Assembly: GCF_041381155.1 (NCBI RefSeq)
Contig: NC_091141.1
Coordinates: forward strand, 27,587,828-27,651,827
Length of the DNA stretch: 64,000 nt
Origin: Argopecten irradians
Lineage: Eukaryota > Mollusca > Bivalvia > Pectinida > Pectinidae
Direction of reading: 5' to 3'
A program made the position numbers and the translations under genes. This document shows, piece by piece, positions 1 through 12,039 of the stretch. Positions within the stretch are counted from its first letter, which is position 1. Each line of letters starts with the position of its first letter. The notes beneath the pieces are model-generated. The model ran no database searches, was not told where the DNA came from, and saw only the letters and a program-made list of their open reading frames with translations.

Positions 1-134
1 ACACCATGAATATACCGCAGTCTCCCAAAACACGCACCTCGCACAACATACATGCAACACACCACATACATGGGAGGCTGTCCTTACATGACCATAGCTG
101 TTATTAGGACGTTAATGAATCAAACAAACAAACT
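1..134 (+). repeat. Tail of a dispersed repeat ending in (CAAA)n
   Basis: The segment ends with GACGTTAATGAATC followed by a short (AAAC)n run. The same ending, a CACGTTAATTAATT stretch followed by (AAAC)n, recurs at about 28284-28322. That suggests the 3' end of a retroposon-like repeat cut by the window edge. The family is not identified. Confidence 0.3.
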
Positions 135-199
135 TGGAAGTTTTGATAGTTAACGAATATTTCTTGAAAATGTACGTAATCATTACGCTTATGACAATT

Positions 200-720
200 C
201 ATGTGCATTCCCTTGTAGTGGAGCGGCTAAGGTCGATTTTTCGGCAAAATCGTTCAAATTTTGAAGAAAGCATGAAACTTTGCATATGGCTTCTTTAGGA
301 CATTAGGTTTCGGGAAAAAAATGCATCCCAAAAATTCACGGTCCCTGGCGGCCGCCATATTGGTTTTCAAAATGGCCGCCAAAAACACCTTCTGCGACCC
401 ATTTCTTATGTTCTATACCACCTTGACCCACACTTTAAACGTCTAAACCAATATTATTGATACTTAGAAACATTCTGTTAGTGTTAAACTTTATATAGAA
501 GGACCGCCATTTTGTATTTCAAGATGGCCGCCAATTTTGCGAGCTATATCTGAATAAAATACATATAATTGGGTAAGCTGACTTTAAGCAAATAAACACC
601 TGCAAATATAGTGAGAGTATTGTATTTTTTGATACATAAATGATTTGATTCTTATTATAATTTCAAAATGACTGCCGTTTTGAATTCCAAGATGACCGTT
701 TAAATTATTTTTCCGTATTT
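200..720. repeat. AT-rich segment with repeated 'AATGGCCGCC' motifs
   Basis: GGCCGCCATATTGG, AAAATGGCCGCC and AAGATGGCCGCC, plus weaker relatives (AATGACTGCCG, AAGATGACCG), recur at about 50-150 bp spacing on both strands. The pattern suggests a degenerate dispersed repeat. No coding potential was seen. Confidence 0.35.
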
Positions 721-1689
721 CACTTTCACTCGTAAGTGATCGAGCAAAAATTAATTAACCACTCTTAACAAGTTGATACATATGCCTTGAATGATATTGG
801 AATAAACCCCCGAATTGCAACTCTACAGGCGTCATCAGAGGATCATCTTTCATTGGCTTTATCAACTCTTCAACTGGAACATCTTCAAAGTCACAAGTCA
901 ACAGCCATTGTCCAAATCACTGCCCATATGCAGATAACACTAAGCTCAAACCTTGTCACTTCTACTGCGATCAATCGGGCGCCTTCTCTCCTGTTTTTGA
1001 CAATAGATCCACAGCTGATTTCTTGTCATCATTCCTTACTTCCAATGTTGGATATAGCTTTTACGATGAACATGCAGGAAACAGGAACACCCATTCCTAC
1101 ATTCTAGGATATTGATATATCCTACCAACCCTTCGTCTCCCTCCTTTCAAATTCTTCCTCACAGTGTAACTCCTATGGAACTGTCAAGTCATCCATAACC
1201 ACATCTAGACAAACGCATTTCACCTTAAGATGTCCGAGAACACAATCCACCTTATGTCTTCGCAGGTGTATGTATGAATTCCTTCTTCAGATCATATAGA
1301 CATCTGCCATCGCTCTTTACCTTTAGCAAATGTGATTAAAGTACTTTATTTTAGTGGCTACGACTTCTTTATTGTTTACTTTTGTCAAGATGTCTGCCAA
1401 TTTACTTAGCATCTTCTCAGTGCGATAGCTATACTTTCTTTAAGGAGCTGGAGTTGTAGAACGCACAATCATTAGCCTGCAGGTATCGCTCCCACCTTTT
1501 GTCATATATCGACGTCAACCAGAACTAAAAACCAAGGTTCCAGATGACCATTATTTGACTGAGTTAGTTTTATGTCTATGTGGTTTTCAGTCTTGTCAAT
1601 CATCTACATAATTTGCACATAGTTTTAATGACCATATATACTTTCTCTTTGCAAGCTAATTGTTCTCTATACCAGCATATCTCCTAAGT

Positions 1690-2610
1690 CAGTAATGAGA
1701 TTGGGAATTCTACCCTGGATGATCAGCTTATATTTGTAAAGCTTTGACATTTCGGTCATCATGACTAACTTCGGGACTTGCTTGTGGTTTATTCTAGTGC
1801 CACTACTGGCAATTTAAGAGACCTACCACAAGGGGTCATGTCAGACGAGGTAAATATCCATGCTTTGTCGGCAAAACCTTGCTATGAAGTCCTTCCTAAA
1901 GTGGACTCTCCTGATGTTGTTGGGGTCGTTCAGAATTGCATCGAAATAATTTCTCTGACAGGTTATATGATATTAACAATAAAGGGAATGTCTTCCACTG
2001 AATCCACACTTTCCAGGGACGCGGTTGACCGCCGGGCATGAACATGGTTATGCAATATAACAGTGGCCATCTCATCTCCTTTGCAAGACGAAACCCAAAT
2101 GATATCCTTGCATTTAGCACTTCTTTTTGCATGTCTGATATTAAGGTAAATCTCCATCATTTAAAGTATTTCGGATGACTGCCAAAGTGATTTCGTTTAG
2201 ATATTTTCTGATACTCCCCTTGCTGTGGTGAGAGATAGTGATGTGGTATTATCCGTATGCATTAGATAGTTGCAGTCATAATAAACCATTTGAAGCCTTG
2301 ACTGCCTTCTTGCTTTATCCAAAATATATTCGTTAGCCGTCATGAAGATTCCCATTCATCTGGCAAATACGATCCTCCATTCCACATACAAAAAGGATAT
2401 GATCCTCAATTGTTATTGTTTTGTTTGCAATTTGTATCTTTTCGGAAACACCTCCTCTGCTCTCTTCAGTTTATCCGATATCCTATCTCCAAATGACATT
2501 AATGAGTTTCCACTGTTTATTTTTATAATGTTTGGGTACATCTTGCATTTGTAGACAGTGTAAGGTATACCAATAGGACATTGTTCTAATGTAGTGAAGA
2601 TCTCCATCAG
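1690..2610 (-). pseudogene. Possible Ty3/gypsy-type integrase relic
   Basis: On the minus strand, overlapping open stretches in different frames (2160-1963, 2132-1896 and a continuation below 1900) read in the order expected of a retroelement integrase. There is a K-C-K...I-I-W-V-S stretch like the zinc-finger/W-P-G region, then S-L-E-S-V-D-S-V-E-D-I-P-F-I-V-N-I like the catalytic core start. An N-Y-F-D-A-I-L-N-D...I-A-R-F stretch followed by H-G then resembles the region before the second catalytic Asp. The frame breaks repeatedly, so this is a dead fragment. The match is by eye and weak, and other retroelement classes with the same integrase fold are possible. Confidence 0.33.
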
Positions 2611-2619
2611 GATAGGCTA

Positions 2620-3430
2620 CATGTATTTCTAATTACATGATATAGCTCTTGTATGAGTGTTCTTTAAATAATGACAAATATTGCTATCGTGTAAAATTTG
2701 ATTCTAGAACTATGATTATCTTTTTGGCATGAAAATGTGTGTGAGGCATGGTTTCCATGCTGCTGTACCCTGAAAGAGTTAAAGGTCCGTTACCTGTAGG
2801 AAATGATGAAATTGTTAAACGTTTTCTAATGACCGTTGTGAAAGTTAATCACAGTGTGTTTATAAGGACGACGTCGGGGATCATAAGCGACCCGCTTTAT
2901 GGAAATTAACGTTTGTATTTAATTTATCTATTCAGATTGGTTCAGAGAATAATGGTATGTCTAATATTTGTAGAAGAAGTTAATATCAAGTTTTTACGTA
3001 ATGTTTCCGAAATTATCATTCAATTTGGTTAATTTATGTACTACCTTTAATTCAATACTGCCGTACATCTTGAATTTCAGATTGGAGGCCATATTAGAAT
3101 AAAAAATGGCCTCTTTTACATTAAGTTTAACACTTCCAGAATGATCCTATTCACCGTTGTCCTGAGTCAAATGTGTGAATTATTACTCTTCGCCTGGACT
3201 AGGGACCACTCATTTAAGGGTGGTTAGTTTATGTTCTTTATAATTGTTGCACCAAAATAGATATGTTATCATGCATCTTCCAGCCAAAGTTTCTCACAGA
3301 AAATTGATCCTCTCATTTTCCTAGATTGATATTCAAATTTGTATTTGTCATGCTACTTCATTCAATGTTTTCGCAGAAACTGAACCTGACATTTTTTTAC
3401 AAGAATTGATATTAATTGTTTTTGTCTGTC
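2620..3430. other. Intergenic, nothing recognisable
   Basis: AT-rich sequence with no supported gene, RNA or repeat. Confidence 0.5.
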
Positions 3431-3434
3431 GTTT

Positions 3435-3742
3435 GATACTCTAGGGTGTTACTACTAGACGTTGAGAACCATCTCAAAGTAAAAGTGGAGTGCAAAGGAA
3501 CAGAACAGATAATTTATTTAGTTACTTGATGTACATCAAAAGAATTGCATAACGGTACACTGTGGTTGACGGTGTGTGGCTTAGAAGTTAAGCGTTGCCT
3601 TTTTCATAGTCTTCAAATGAAGTCTTTGAAGCCTGTGATTGGTAAGATTTTTTCTCTTGAGCTGCCTTCAGTTTTACTATGAGATAGTCCAGCGGTGGGT
3701 ATAACGTTGAAGTGATAGTAATCCCTGGAGTTTCGAGGATGC
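3435..3742. mobile_element. MITE, MULE-like family, diverged copy
   Basis: The right end reads TTTTACTATGAGATAGTCCAG through CCCTGGAGTTTCGAGGATG. This matches the right end of the element at 36592-36903, and both share an internal segment around TTGATGTACATCAAA and a CACTGTGGTTGAC stretch, here in inverted order. The left end (GATACTCTAGGG) is the diverged inverted end. No clear target duplication remains. Confidence 0.55.
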
Positions 3743-4399
3743 CAGAAAACGAAAAACATTAATAGTTAAACAGTATTGTATATACGATTTCAAAATATGA
3801 TATTAAGCTTAAATAGTACAACAGCTTAAGACAAGTCAACACAAGTATTACATCCAATATTTCCCTTGTATAAGTCCTCAAGTAATATGCATGGTAATAC
3901 ATGTATATTTAACATTGTCGAAACTTTGCGTAATGACACAACTTTTATAACAAAAGTTGCATTTCCCAAGTAAAATATGTTAGATACACCGTTACAATCC
4001 TACGGGAAGGGACATAACTCCGACACACTATCCTATAACCAGACTAGATCGATTAGGAATACCGTATAATACGTGTCTTTCATTTGACTGTAAATGTAGA
4101 CAATGAAATGACAACATACATGTTCATTTTCTGCATACTTTTCTCACATTGTTATCAAATCCTGTCTTACCTGTATGAAATGAATTCGCTGTTTCTAACC
4201 TTACGTAACCCGTTCACCCAGGGAGAAAACTTATTGTACATATATTATGCTTGAAAAAGAACAATAAAAGTTAAAATATAAATAATAATAATAATAAAAT
4301 CTCTGTCGATTCCATAACTTGCATATTGAAACCTGTATGAATAGTACATTTCGGAGCACGTGTTGCTGTATAGTCAGCGACAGAAAGACTACGGTATAT

Positions 4400-4576
4400 T
4401 CAATAGAACATTGTTTTATGAACTCTATAAATATTCCAATGGATTTATTACACATGTTTGGCGTTTATCATCTTAATTGTTAACAATTATTGTTAAACAA
4501 TTAAGATGATAAACACCAAACATGTGTAATTAAATCCATTAGAAATTATATATAGCATTCAATAAAACAATGTTCA
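4400..4576. repeat. Long foldback (inverted repeat)
   Basis: Two arms of about 80 bp, both containing ACACATGTTTGG and CATCTTAATTGTT, face each other around a spacer near 4487. Base identity is very high in the inner 45 bp. It is a probable MITE or foldback element with no coding content. Confidence 0.75.
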
Positions 4577-5347
4577 ATTTTTTTTTTCTCTCTTTATTGA
4601 ATCTTGGAAATAACAAATCAAATTTCTAATATCCCTCGGTATAAAATTTACGTTAATATCCAAATTTAATCAAAATTTAACAAATTAGTAACTTGCAGTA
4701 TAAGTTATTGCATTCAATTAATTATTTTAGGTACCGATTATGGGTTTGAAATATAATTCATAGAAAGAGTCTTATATTCTTAATAATCACTACACTGTAT
4801 ACTTGTAGCATGTGAAACGTTTATTGTGCAGTAAATTGCTGTTGACTTTGAACCCGAAAATAAAACAACGAGATTTGTTGGTAAACCATTTACGATTTAT
4901 ATCCACTTTAGAAAGTCTCATCACCACGAAACATTTCAATTAATCCAGCTAGTGTTAGTGAAAAAACCGGAAATGGTATTTATTATCCCGTAAATCGATA
5001 ACTCTAAACATTTCAATTAATCCAAACCTTCGCAAGTGGTAAGATAAAACAACGGTATTATAAGGGATGTCATTTTCTCAAACTCATTTTCTTAATTTAT
5101 TTTAGAAACAAAAACTAAATTTCTTAAGACGTTTGTGGCCAATGTACACCTTATTAATGTGTCTTATCACACTCCTTCATGCATACACCTGTGAATACAT
5201 AAACAGTATAGGTAATGACACTTGTAATTGTATGATATATTTTGCTCTTCACTGATTTGGCCTTAAATTCAGGATAATGATTTGAAAAAAATGAATATTA
5301 ACTGAAACATAAGGCACCATGAGTAATAGTAATACGGAAGTTTTGAA

Positions 5348-5464
5348 GTACGATTTACCGTCGATTAGTCACACCTTCCGGTGACTACGACATCACAAAA
5401 ATCACGTAGAAATATTATGACCTCACTTTCACCTGAAAGAGGGACAAACGACGGTAAATCGTAC
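5348..5464. repeat. Short foldback element
   Basis: GTACGATTTACCGTCG at 5348 is exactly inverted at 5449-5464. The 117-bp span is a probable very small MITE. Confidence 0.6.
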
Positions 5465-6070
5465 TCATTCTCGGCACCCATCGGCTGTCAAGCTATCGCT
5501 ATACCAACTGACAGAGTGAAATAAAGGGAAGTAACTCTGATGGATGAGAATGATCGTACTTTACCCAGGACGTTTTGGGATCTCGAAACCTCCATCTTAA
5601 CCAGTTTCCATGTGACTGTGTCAAAATAGTGTTTGATGTCGTCATACCACATTACAATGACCCTTTGGAGATCTTTTAAACTCGCCTTTAAACTCACCTC
5701 TACGTACACGACAGAAGACGATGATGGTGACTATATGAGAGGGATAAGGACAGCGACGACGATAGCGACTAACGACGATACATACTTCCTCTGTAGTTAC
5801 AAAAAAATTCATACGAGCACAAACTTCTGGCGGGGTTATGTAATCCTTAACGATGACCTTTATACAAATAGTCCCAAAATTAATATCTTTATGGGAAATA
5901 ATTGTTTGGAGATATCAACAATCGGAACCCCACAATAATGATCTACTCGCTAAATAAACATGGGAATAAATACAAGTAACATAAGGCATGTTAACAAAAA
6001 CAATTCACTCTAAATTTAATCAATGGAGTAAAGTAATACTGGCAAGAAAAAAAACCCAATAAATGTTTCC

Positions 6071-6236
6071 CACAGGGGGCCAACTCAATAAAAATGGATG
6101 TTGTCATACATTTTTTGTATTTAGTGGATGGACTGATGAGTATATATGACTGTCATATATACCCATCAGTCCATCCACCAATTACAAAAAAAAATGTATG
6201 ACAAATATCCAATTTTCATTTAGTTGGCACCCTGTG
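6071..6236. mobile_element. 166-bp near-palindromic MITE
   Basis: The ends CACAGGGGGCCAACT and CACAGGGTGCCAACT (inverted) lead into arms sharing TGTCATACATTTTTT and GTGGATGGACTGATG, meeting near 6150. The CACAGGG terminus resembles the hAT-like element at 6845, but I see no target duplication. Confidence 0.65.
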
Positions 6237-6489
6237 AGCTGGTGTTGCTGTCACAGGACCGTCTCTCCGATAAGTAACAATGTTCGAGGCCTGGTCAACT
6301 GTTACAAATTGGATACCTTTAATAGCATATTCTGGTATTAAGGCTTAAGTTCAAACAATAAAATAATGATAACCAATAATAGTATTAGCAGTCATATGTA
6401 TTCAAGTGAATCGTGAATCGGTTGTAAACCAAACGAAATTACTATAAGAACTTGGATATTGTTTAACCAACACGTTATGCTAAATTAAG

Positions 6490-6844
6490 TATATTGCAAA
6501 ATATGGCCAGTAATCAGGTCGGAATGATTTTAACCTTTCCTTACTTCCTGTGATAGCCAGTGTAGTCGGAACACTGGTTCTAGTTTCCACAACATTTGAA
6601 GCTGAACAGGTATAGACTCTGGCATCATTGCTATACAAATTGTAGATGGTTGTGGAGGGATTGTTAACTGTTGATCCTTCAGGTATTTGGTTCCATCAAT
6701 AGTGACGGTGATAGATTCTCTGTCAGGAAACACTGGTATGGGTAGTTATGGCAGACACGATACACCCCAGAGTGATGGATTGTCCTATAATTACTAGGTG
6801 TACCAGGTGTAGGTGAACTGGGCAATGGTGACGATCGGAAGACC
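6490..6844 (-). pseudogene. Immunoglobulin-domain exon, broken
   Basis: One minus-strand frame reads through an Ig-like domain. It has a G-Q-S-I-T-L-G-C stretch (first Cys), T-S-V-S then a stop, then Y-N-L-Y-S-N-D-A-R-V-Y-T-C-S-A-S-N (second Cys) and V-P-T-T-L-A-I-T. The D-x-x-x-Y-x-C motif is typical of Ig F strands. Two in-frame TGA codons (6723-6725 and 6696-6698) break it. The first falls exactly where the conserved C-strand Trp would be expected, so a TGG-to-TGA change is likely. An acceptor-like tract ending CAACAG lies at about 7598-7603, now separated from the exon by the MITE at 6845-7589. No partner exons were found nearby. It probably derives from a cell-surface or secreted Ig protein. 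Confidence 0.6.
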
Positions 6845-7597
6845 CACAGGGACCTGGCACGAAAATTTTTAACCAACAGTATACATATATATATATTATA
6901 GTATCAAGGGTATGAACTCGGCGGTCGAGACAAACGGACCTATTTTTTCAAAACCGTGATTATTTTAATAAATGGATTCTATACAACATTGACGGATATC
7001 TTACCTTAAAGAGAAATAATTTTTCTTTCCATTGAGTGCTTGATGAACAAAATTGGCCAAGTATTGACGAAGTTATGACTTGATGAATCAGGAAATTTAC
7101 GTCAAATATGCTAGGTAGAACATTTCCCTGTCCGGTCGAAATGTTGTCTCGGCTCTAATGGGTACCTCAAAAACCAAGCCAAAATCACAAAATCTACGCT
7201 TATGGTGGTAAACAGTACCCATAACTGTGTTCATCCACAAGCTCCTTTGGAGGTGTCATGACCCGTACTTTGTAGAAACTCCATTTAAAACTCCATACTT
7301 TAAAACATCGCGTAGCTCACTTACTTTAATCGTCACCGCCATGTTCGATGTTTAAATGGAGTTTTACAAAGTACGGTCATGTCCAAAGAAGATAGAACCC
7401 ATTTATCAAAGCGTATAATTTTCTTGGTTTTTTAAAAAACATTTCGGTCTCCTAGCATATTTTTCATCGACCGTTCAGACCGAGTTATTTCTCATACCCT
7501 TAGAACCCATTTATTAAAATACTCAGGTTTTAATATATATATATGTATATTATTGGTTATTTAATTTTTTTTCGTGCCAGGTCCCTGTGGGAAGACC
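6837..7597. mobile_element. hAT-like MITE with 8-bp target site duplication
   Basis: The element proper is 6845-7589 (745 bp). Its inverted ends read CACAGGGACCTGGCACGAAA. It is flanked by the exact 8-bp direct repeat GGAAGACC at 6837-6844 and 7590-7597. An 8-bp duplication with CA-G-GG termini is typical of the hAT superfamily. No transposase is present. An inner palindrome at about 7255-7385 (arms with AAACTCCATTTAAA and GTACTTTG) suggests a nested or foldback core. Confidence 0.85.
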
Positions 7598-8165
7598 TGT
7601 TGAGTATAAACACAACAATAGAAATCATCATTTCCCCCCTTTTTTGATTGCCTGTCAGGTAATTACTGAGAAGGCGTTGTGAAATAAAATGGTAACCTTA
7701 TTTTCTTATTCAATTGTTTAAAAAGACATTTCCAAATAATGAAGTCAGTGTATTTGAGAATGATGTAGAGATTAAAGATTGTACAAAATGTTGGACTGAC
7801 CCCAATGGTGCATGCGAGGCGGAACAGGAAGTGTTTAAGTTAGTTATATGTATTCATAACGGTTGTGAAATTAGCCAGGGATATTATTCAAATTAGAATA
7901 CCTTTTTTGGGGTGAGTTCAATGTTTTACTAAATATTAGCCTGACACATATACAGCATTACATGTTGAAGCAGGTAGCAGATTAAAAAAATGTTGCATAT
8001 CTTCTTTTCCCCTTTTATTGTTACTAAATAAAATAGATGATCGATATACTCGCACATGCGGATTTGATTTCCATTTTCATTTTCATTTGATTTCACATTA
8101 TTCGTGTATCTTATTATTATATGTACCCTTCTGCTGGCCTCTGGACGAATCGTCTACTTGATCAT

Positions 8166-8328
8166 ATTGCGTCTTTGCATATTACAGAGTTAGCTCCCTT
8201 GTGGGTAGGAATAGATTGTTACGTCATTATTTTGTGAGCGAAATTCACGTAATTTTCTCCGAAACATGTGACGTCACAATTAATACCTACCCGCAAGTGC
8301 AGATAACTCTATGCAAATTAGGAATAAT
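8166..8328. mobile_element. Small palindromic MITE (copy 1)
   Basis: The ends TTGCATATTACAGAGTTA and the inverted TAACTCTATGCAAATTAG surround an inner TAGGAATAGATTGTTACGTCA stretch and its inverted counterpart. The same element occurs at 23743-23935. Confidence 0.7.
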
Positions 8329-8464
8329 AGTCATTTAGGGATTACCACCGTGAAATAAAAGTATTACGTGTAATTTAAGTAAACAGGCCTCTTTTCTGGC
8401 CATAAGGATCAGGATTAAGAAAATTAAGAACATTTGACCTGTGAACTGGAAACTAGGATGGCCT

Positions 8465-8605
8465 AAAACTGACTGATAAAATTGTGTTACTAGTAACACG
8501 TTTTCGTCAGCAAAATATGTACGTACAAATTTTGTGTCAAAAATCTATTGTTATATGCATGCTATAATAGTACGTTTTCGTCAACAAAATTCTGTCAGTT
8601 GAACT
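8465..8605. repeat. Foldback with 'GTTTTCGTCARCAAAAT' arms
   Basis: CTGATAAAATTGTGTTAC near 8471 and ACAAAATTCTGTCAG near 8584 are imperfect inverted ends. ACGTTTTCGTCAGCAAAAT occurs twice as a direct repeat inside. Confidence 0.4.
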
Positions 8606-9205
8606 AGTTCAGAGTAGTTCCGTTTAAGCAAAACGGAACTAGGAACCAGGCCTGAGTTCAGTTTAAGCTTTAACGAACGGAATTAGAACCAGACACGAGT
8701 TGTATTTAAGCTTAAACGGAACTAGGAACCAGACCCGAGTTCCGTTTAACTCAAATACTTGGCAACGACCCGAGTTCCGTTTTACATATATGATTCCTAC
8801 CTCTAATTTAATGTTTAATTACATATGTTATACTAGAATCGAACTCTAAGCTTTCAGCTTTTCACAGAAATAATCTCTGTGCAGCATACATGTATTTCCT
8901 TAATCTGACACCCATACCCCAGCTCCGATTAGGCTTAAACGGAACTAGGAACTACGCCCGAGTTCCGTTTAACCTCATGCTTGCTTCCCTGATCAACGAG
9001 CGGGGTTCTGTTTATTATTTCTAAGATGTATATTTTAAATGTATTCAATCAATCGTAATTGAAGCATTTAGTAACAAATAAACAGTAGAAATCTCTGTAG
9101 CGTAGAGTTTTGAAACTTTTGAAACCGAAAGCTGACACCAAGACCTGAGTTTCGTTGAACATTATACCCAACTAGAAACAAATCCCGAGTTTCGTTTAAC
9201 TCCAC
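8606..9205 (+). repeat. Array of hairpin units 'TTAAACGGAACT...AGTTCCGTTTAA' (left cluster)
   Basis: At least four copies of a unit of about 40-60 bp occur. Each is itself an inverted repeat of AACGGAACT / AGTTCCGTTT with AGGAACCAGACCCG inside, and they sit 100-250 bp apart. The same unit in the opposite orientation forms the cluster at 12040-12477, so the two clusters are inverted around the retroelement relic between them. Confidence 0.7.
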
Positions 9206-9233
9206 GCTTGGATAGACATTATCAAAGTACCTG

Positions 9234-9345
9234 ACCCGAAGGGCCGGTGAGCTTATGTCATGGTGCGGCCCCCGGTTACCGTCGTCCGGCCTTTGTCTGT
9301 CAACTTTTCACAAATATCTCTGGTAGCCATGAATGGCTTAATTCG
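9234..9345 (+). repeat. Head fragment of the 'GGCCGGTGAGCTTATGTCATGG' bivalve repeat
   Basis: GAAGGGCCGGTGAGCTTATG followed by TCATGGTGCGGC and GTCGTCCG-like sequence matches the start of the repeat at 51359. The remainder is replaced by the retroelement relic. Confidence 0.65.
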
Positions 9346-9559
9346 TCTTTACGTAGTAGAGAGTCCGAAGCCAGGCAACCCAGTCTAATGACAAATTTAG
9401 AAGACAAACCCGTGGTAGAGAGAATAAAAAAGTTTGAATGAGCCCCCAAAGGAAAGGAATAAAACAATGGATATACCTTCCCGTGAAAAGAGGTACACCA
9501 TTGGAAAACCTTCTCGCATAGAGTTAAAAACCACAAATGTCTTTTATGTCTACTAAGGA

Positions 9560-11480
9560 GGAGCAGTCAGAGACTGAGTCACCACAACCGCACCCAAGGA
9601 AATCCGTCCATTAGAATTAGGGGACAGAGACAGTGAAGGATCAGTGAAAGCAGATTGACCACGCCAAACGGCAGCAGACATAATGTCATCGAACAAGTAC
9701 CCATTGAGGAGAAGCGGCAGGATAAGTGAGAAAGGTAATATCTGACCCAACGAAGGCGCGAAGAGCGAATAGACAATGCATATATATCACTCCTCTCGCG
9801 GCATGAGGCAAGAGCAAGCAAACTTTATGGTGTATCCATCGGTGACTCTTACACGAGTGCTATGTTCCACTGTGGAGCTAACTACTGTACCATAGGCCTG
9901 TCCAGACTGAACCCCAAAATCAAGGCAGACAAAGAAATGGAAGATTCTACCTCTGGTCTGCCATGAAAAGAAATTATACTGTCAATAGCTGTGCGATAGT
10001 CTAAAATACTACCAGAGACAGGATGGCGCTCCCTAGTCAACAGGAGAAGGAAACTCGCAATCAGCTTGGAAGAGGTCATGACTCGATCAATCTTTTTCCC
10101 GATACACCACTCATGGAAGATCTTCGATCAAGACTGGTAGACGGCAGAAGAGGAAGACCTAATTGATCGGGCGATGCGAGCTGACATATCCGAATATAAA
10201 CCTGTCTGAGAGAGGAATGCTGAAACAACTCCAACGCGCGAAGGTAGATGCTCTCAGGACGTGAATGTAACGTATGGGGCCGAGGCTAGTGCAGGAGATT
10301 GGTTCTTGATAAGAAAACCAGAGAACATCTACCAGGAACGACGATAGCTTCGGAAACAAATGTTGTCTGTGTCACAGTGGCGCTATCGGAAGGAGGGACA
10401 ATGATGCTTCCGAAATATCTGCAGAACGCTGTCCACAAGGTTGAATGACGGGAATGCATAAGCATGCATCCCCTACCAATTCAGAAATAGTGCGTCCACT
10501 GCCCAAGCCATTTGTTTTGGCACGGGAAACAAAGGTTGGTAACTGGGTATTCAGGAAAGCGGCAAAAAGGTCCATGTGAAGCCTGTTCCAATCATGACAA
10601 ATGCCCTCGAAGATCGAAGGATTTAGCTGCCGTTCTGTTAGAACCGGCTATTGGCGCCTGGAGAGATTGACCGCCAGATCATTCAACCTTCCTGGAAGAT
10701 GCATGTCTGAAATAGTCAACTGCATTTCCTGACAGATAGGAAGAATACGGAAATACGGATAGCGAGGGCACAAAGGACGTGATATTGTGTCCCCCTTTCT
10801 CTCTAGATACGCGACATCTGTAGAGTTGTCCATAGTCACACAAACCATGCAGAATCTTCTGTAAAGCCTGCAGAGCAAATAGAATAGCCATCATCTCAAG
10901 CACGTCGACGAGCTCGAAGAGGTTTTCCCTAGACCACTCTCATGACTGGCAATGGCTTTCAAGGTAAGTCCTAACCCTTACATGAACGCATCCGTAAATA
11001 TGGTCATGGTGGGAGCTGGCCGAGATGAGAGTCAGAGGCCTTCTAGAATCTCTCAAAAGGTGGAGGGACAATATCCTGAACCGTGTTGAAACGGTTTCCG
11101 AAGAAGACAAAGTCCTGGAAGGGTACATCTCGGAGTCTTGAAGGAATGCAGCCGACTTTGACTAAACGTTTCAGGACCAGATGGGTGTTCCACTCCAAAA
11201 AGAAGTTGTGAACATGTCTTCCCCGGAATGCAGAAATCTCACTAGAAGCTTCTGATGGGACACAAAGGTCCCAACCTCTTGTGGATGAGGGGGGTGGGGG
11301 GGGGGGGGGGTAACGGTAACGAATCAGGAACTCTTCTTCTTGTCCCATTGAGGGCTTATACTCGTCCCCTTCCCCCTGTTGCCTTGAAGTAAGGCTTTGA
11401 CTTCGACCGCACAGTACACTGGGAAGCTGAAGTTCTAGTCTTCTTCTTGGGTGGTGCTGACCCCTGCAAGGTAATGACAT
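9560..11480 (-). pseudogene. DIRS-like tyrosine-recombinase retroelement relic (RNase H and YR parts)
   Basis: Minus-strand fragments, in several frames, follow DIRS order. First is a possible gag end (about 11260-11050). Then comes RNase H: T-I-F-T-D-A-F near 10990, L-E-M-M-A-I-L-F-A-L-Q-A-L near 10890, and D-N-S-T-D-V-A-Y-L-E-R-K-G near 10815. These are followed by I-S-D-M-H-L-P-G-R-L-N near 10690. Next are the linker motifs D-L-F-A-A-F-L-N-T-Q-L-P-T-F-V-S-R (10570) and F-P-K-L-S-S-F-L-V-D-V (10355). Last is the recombinase N-terminal part: A-S-F-L-L-L-L-T-R-E with S-G-S-I-L-D-Y-R-T-A-I-D-S (10060-9980) and L-A-L-A-S-C-R-E-R-S-D-I-Y-A-L (9815). Reverse transcriptase is missing and frameshifts and stops are frequent, so the copy is dead. 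RNase H followed by a tyrosine recombinase is diagnostic of the DIRS order. Confidence 0.75.
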
Positions 11481-11729
11481 TCAATGTCTGAATTCTCTTC
11501 AAAACAAGGCAAAAAGGACCGAGTCCTCCTTCAAATCACCGTGTCGCTTACGAAATATTCGATGTGGTTGATTTGCTCGGAATTATAAACTGCTACTAGC
11601 TGCATATAGTATATCCCGAGATGCTCTGGTTTTAGGCCAGTTGTCATGCTGAGGTGTCTCCGAACAGGGCATTTTTTAAATCTTGTATTGGAGCGTAACG
11701 GAGAGTGTCGTAGTAGAGCGGAATTACAC

Positions 11730-12035
11730 AACTAATTTTAATTGGATTGGGCTAACCCAGGCGTGTGAGAAGAAGAATTTATCTTCAAAGTTAAGATATG
11801 AATTACCTTGACCGTTATTCCTCGTTGGATACAAAAAACCCGTCAAATTGTCCAATTGAAATGTGAAACAGACTTTTTGAGAAATAGTGGTAAGAAGAAG
11901 AGGGACAGTCGGACAGACAGGTGGACAGACAACCATACAGACGGACGGACCGACAGACAGACAACCTGATTACCATTTGGCACCCGTATTGCGATGCGAT
12001 TATAAGCGTCAGGATATTCAGTCTTTAACACCAAT
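11730..12035 (-). repeat. Head of a 'GTCTGTCCGTC' dispersed repeat, inverted
   Basis: A CAGACAGACAACC / GGACGGACCGACAGACAG tract at 11910-11965 resembles, on the minus strand, the head of the repeat at 40130. It also faces inward toward the DIRS-like relic. Confidence 0.4.
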
Positions 12036-12039
12036 GTCT

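Noticed and set aside
787..1107. 106-codon plus-strand frame
   Set aside because: No domain, no splice context, low-complexity composition; first codon is not ATG.
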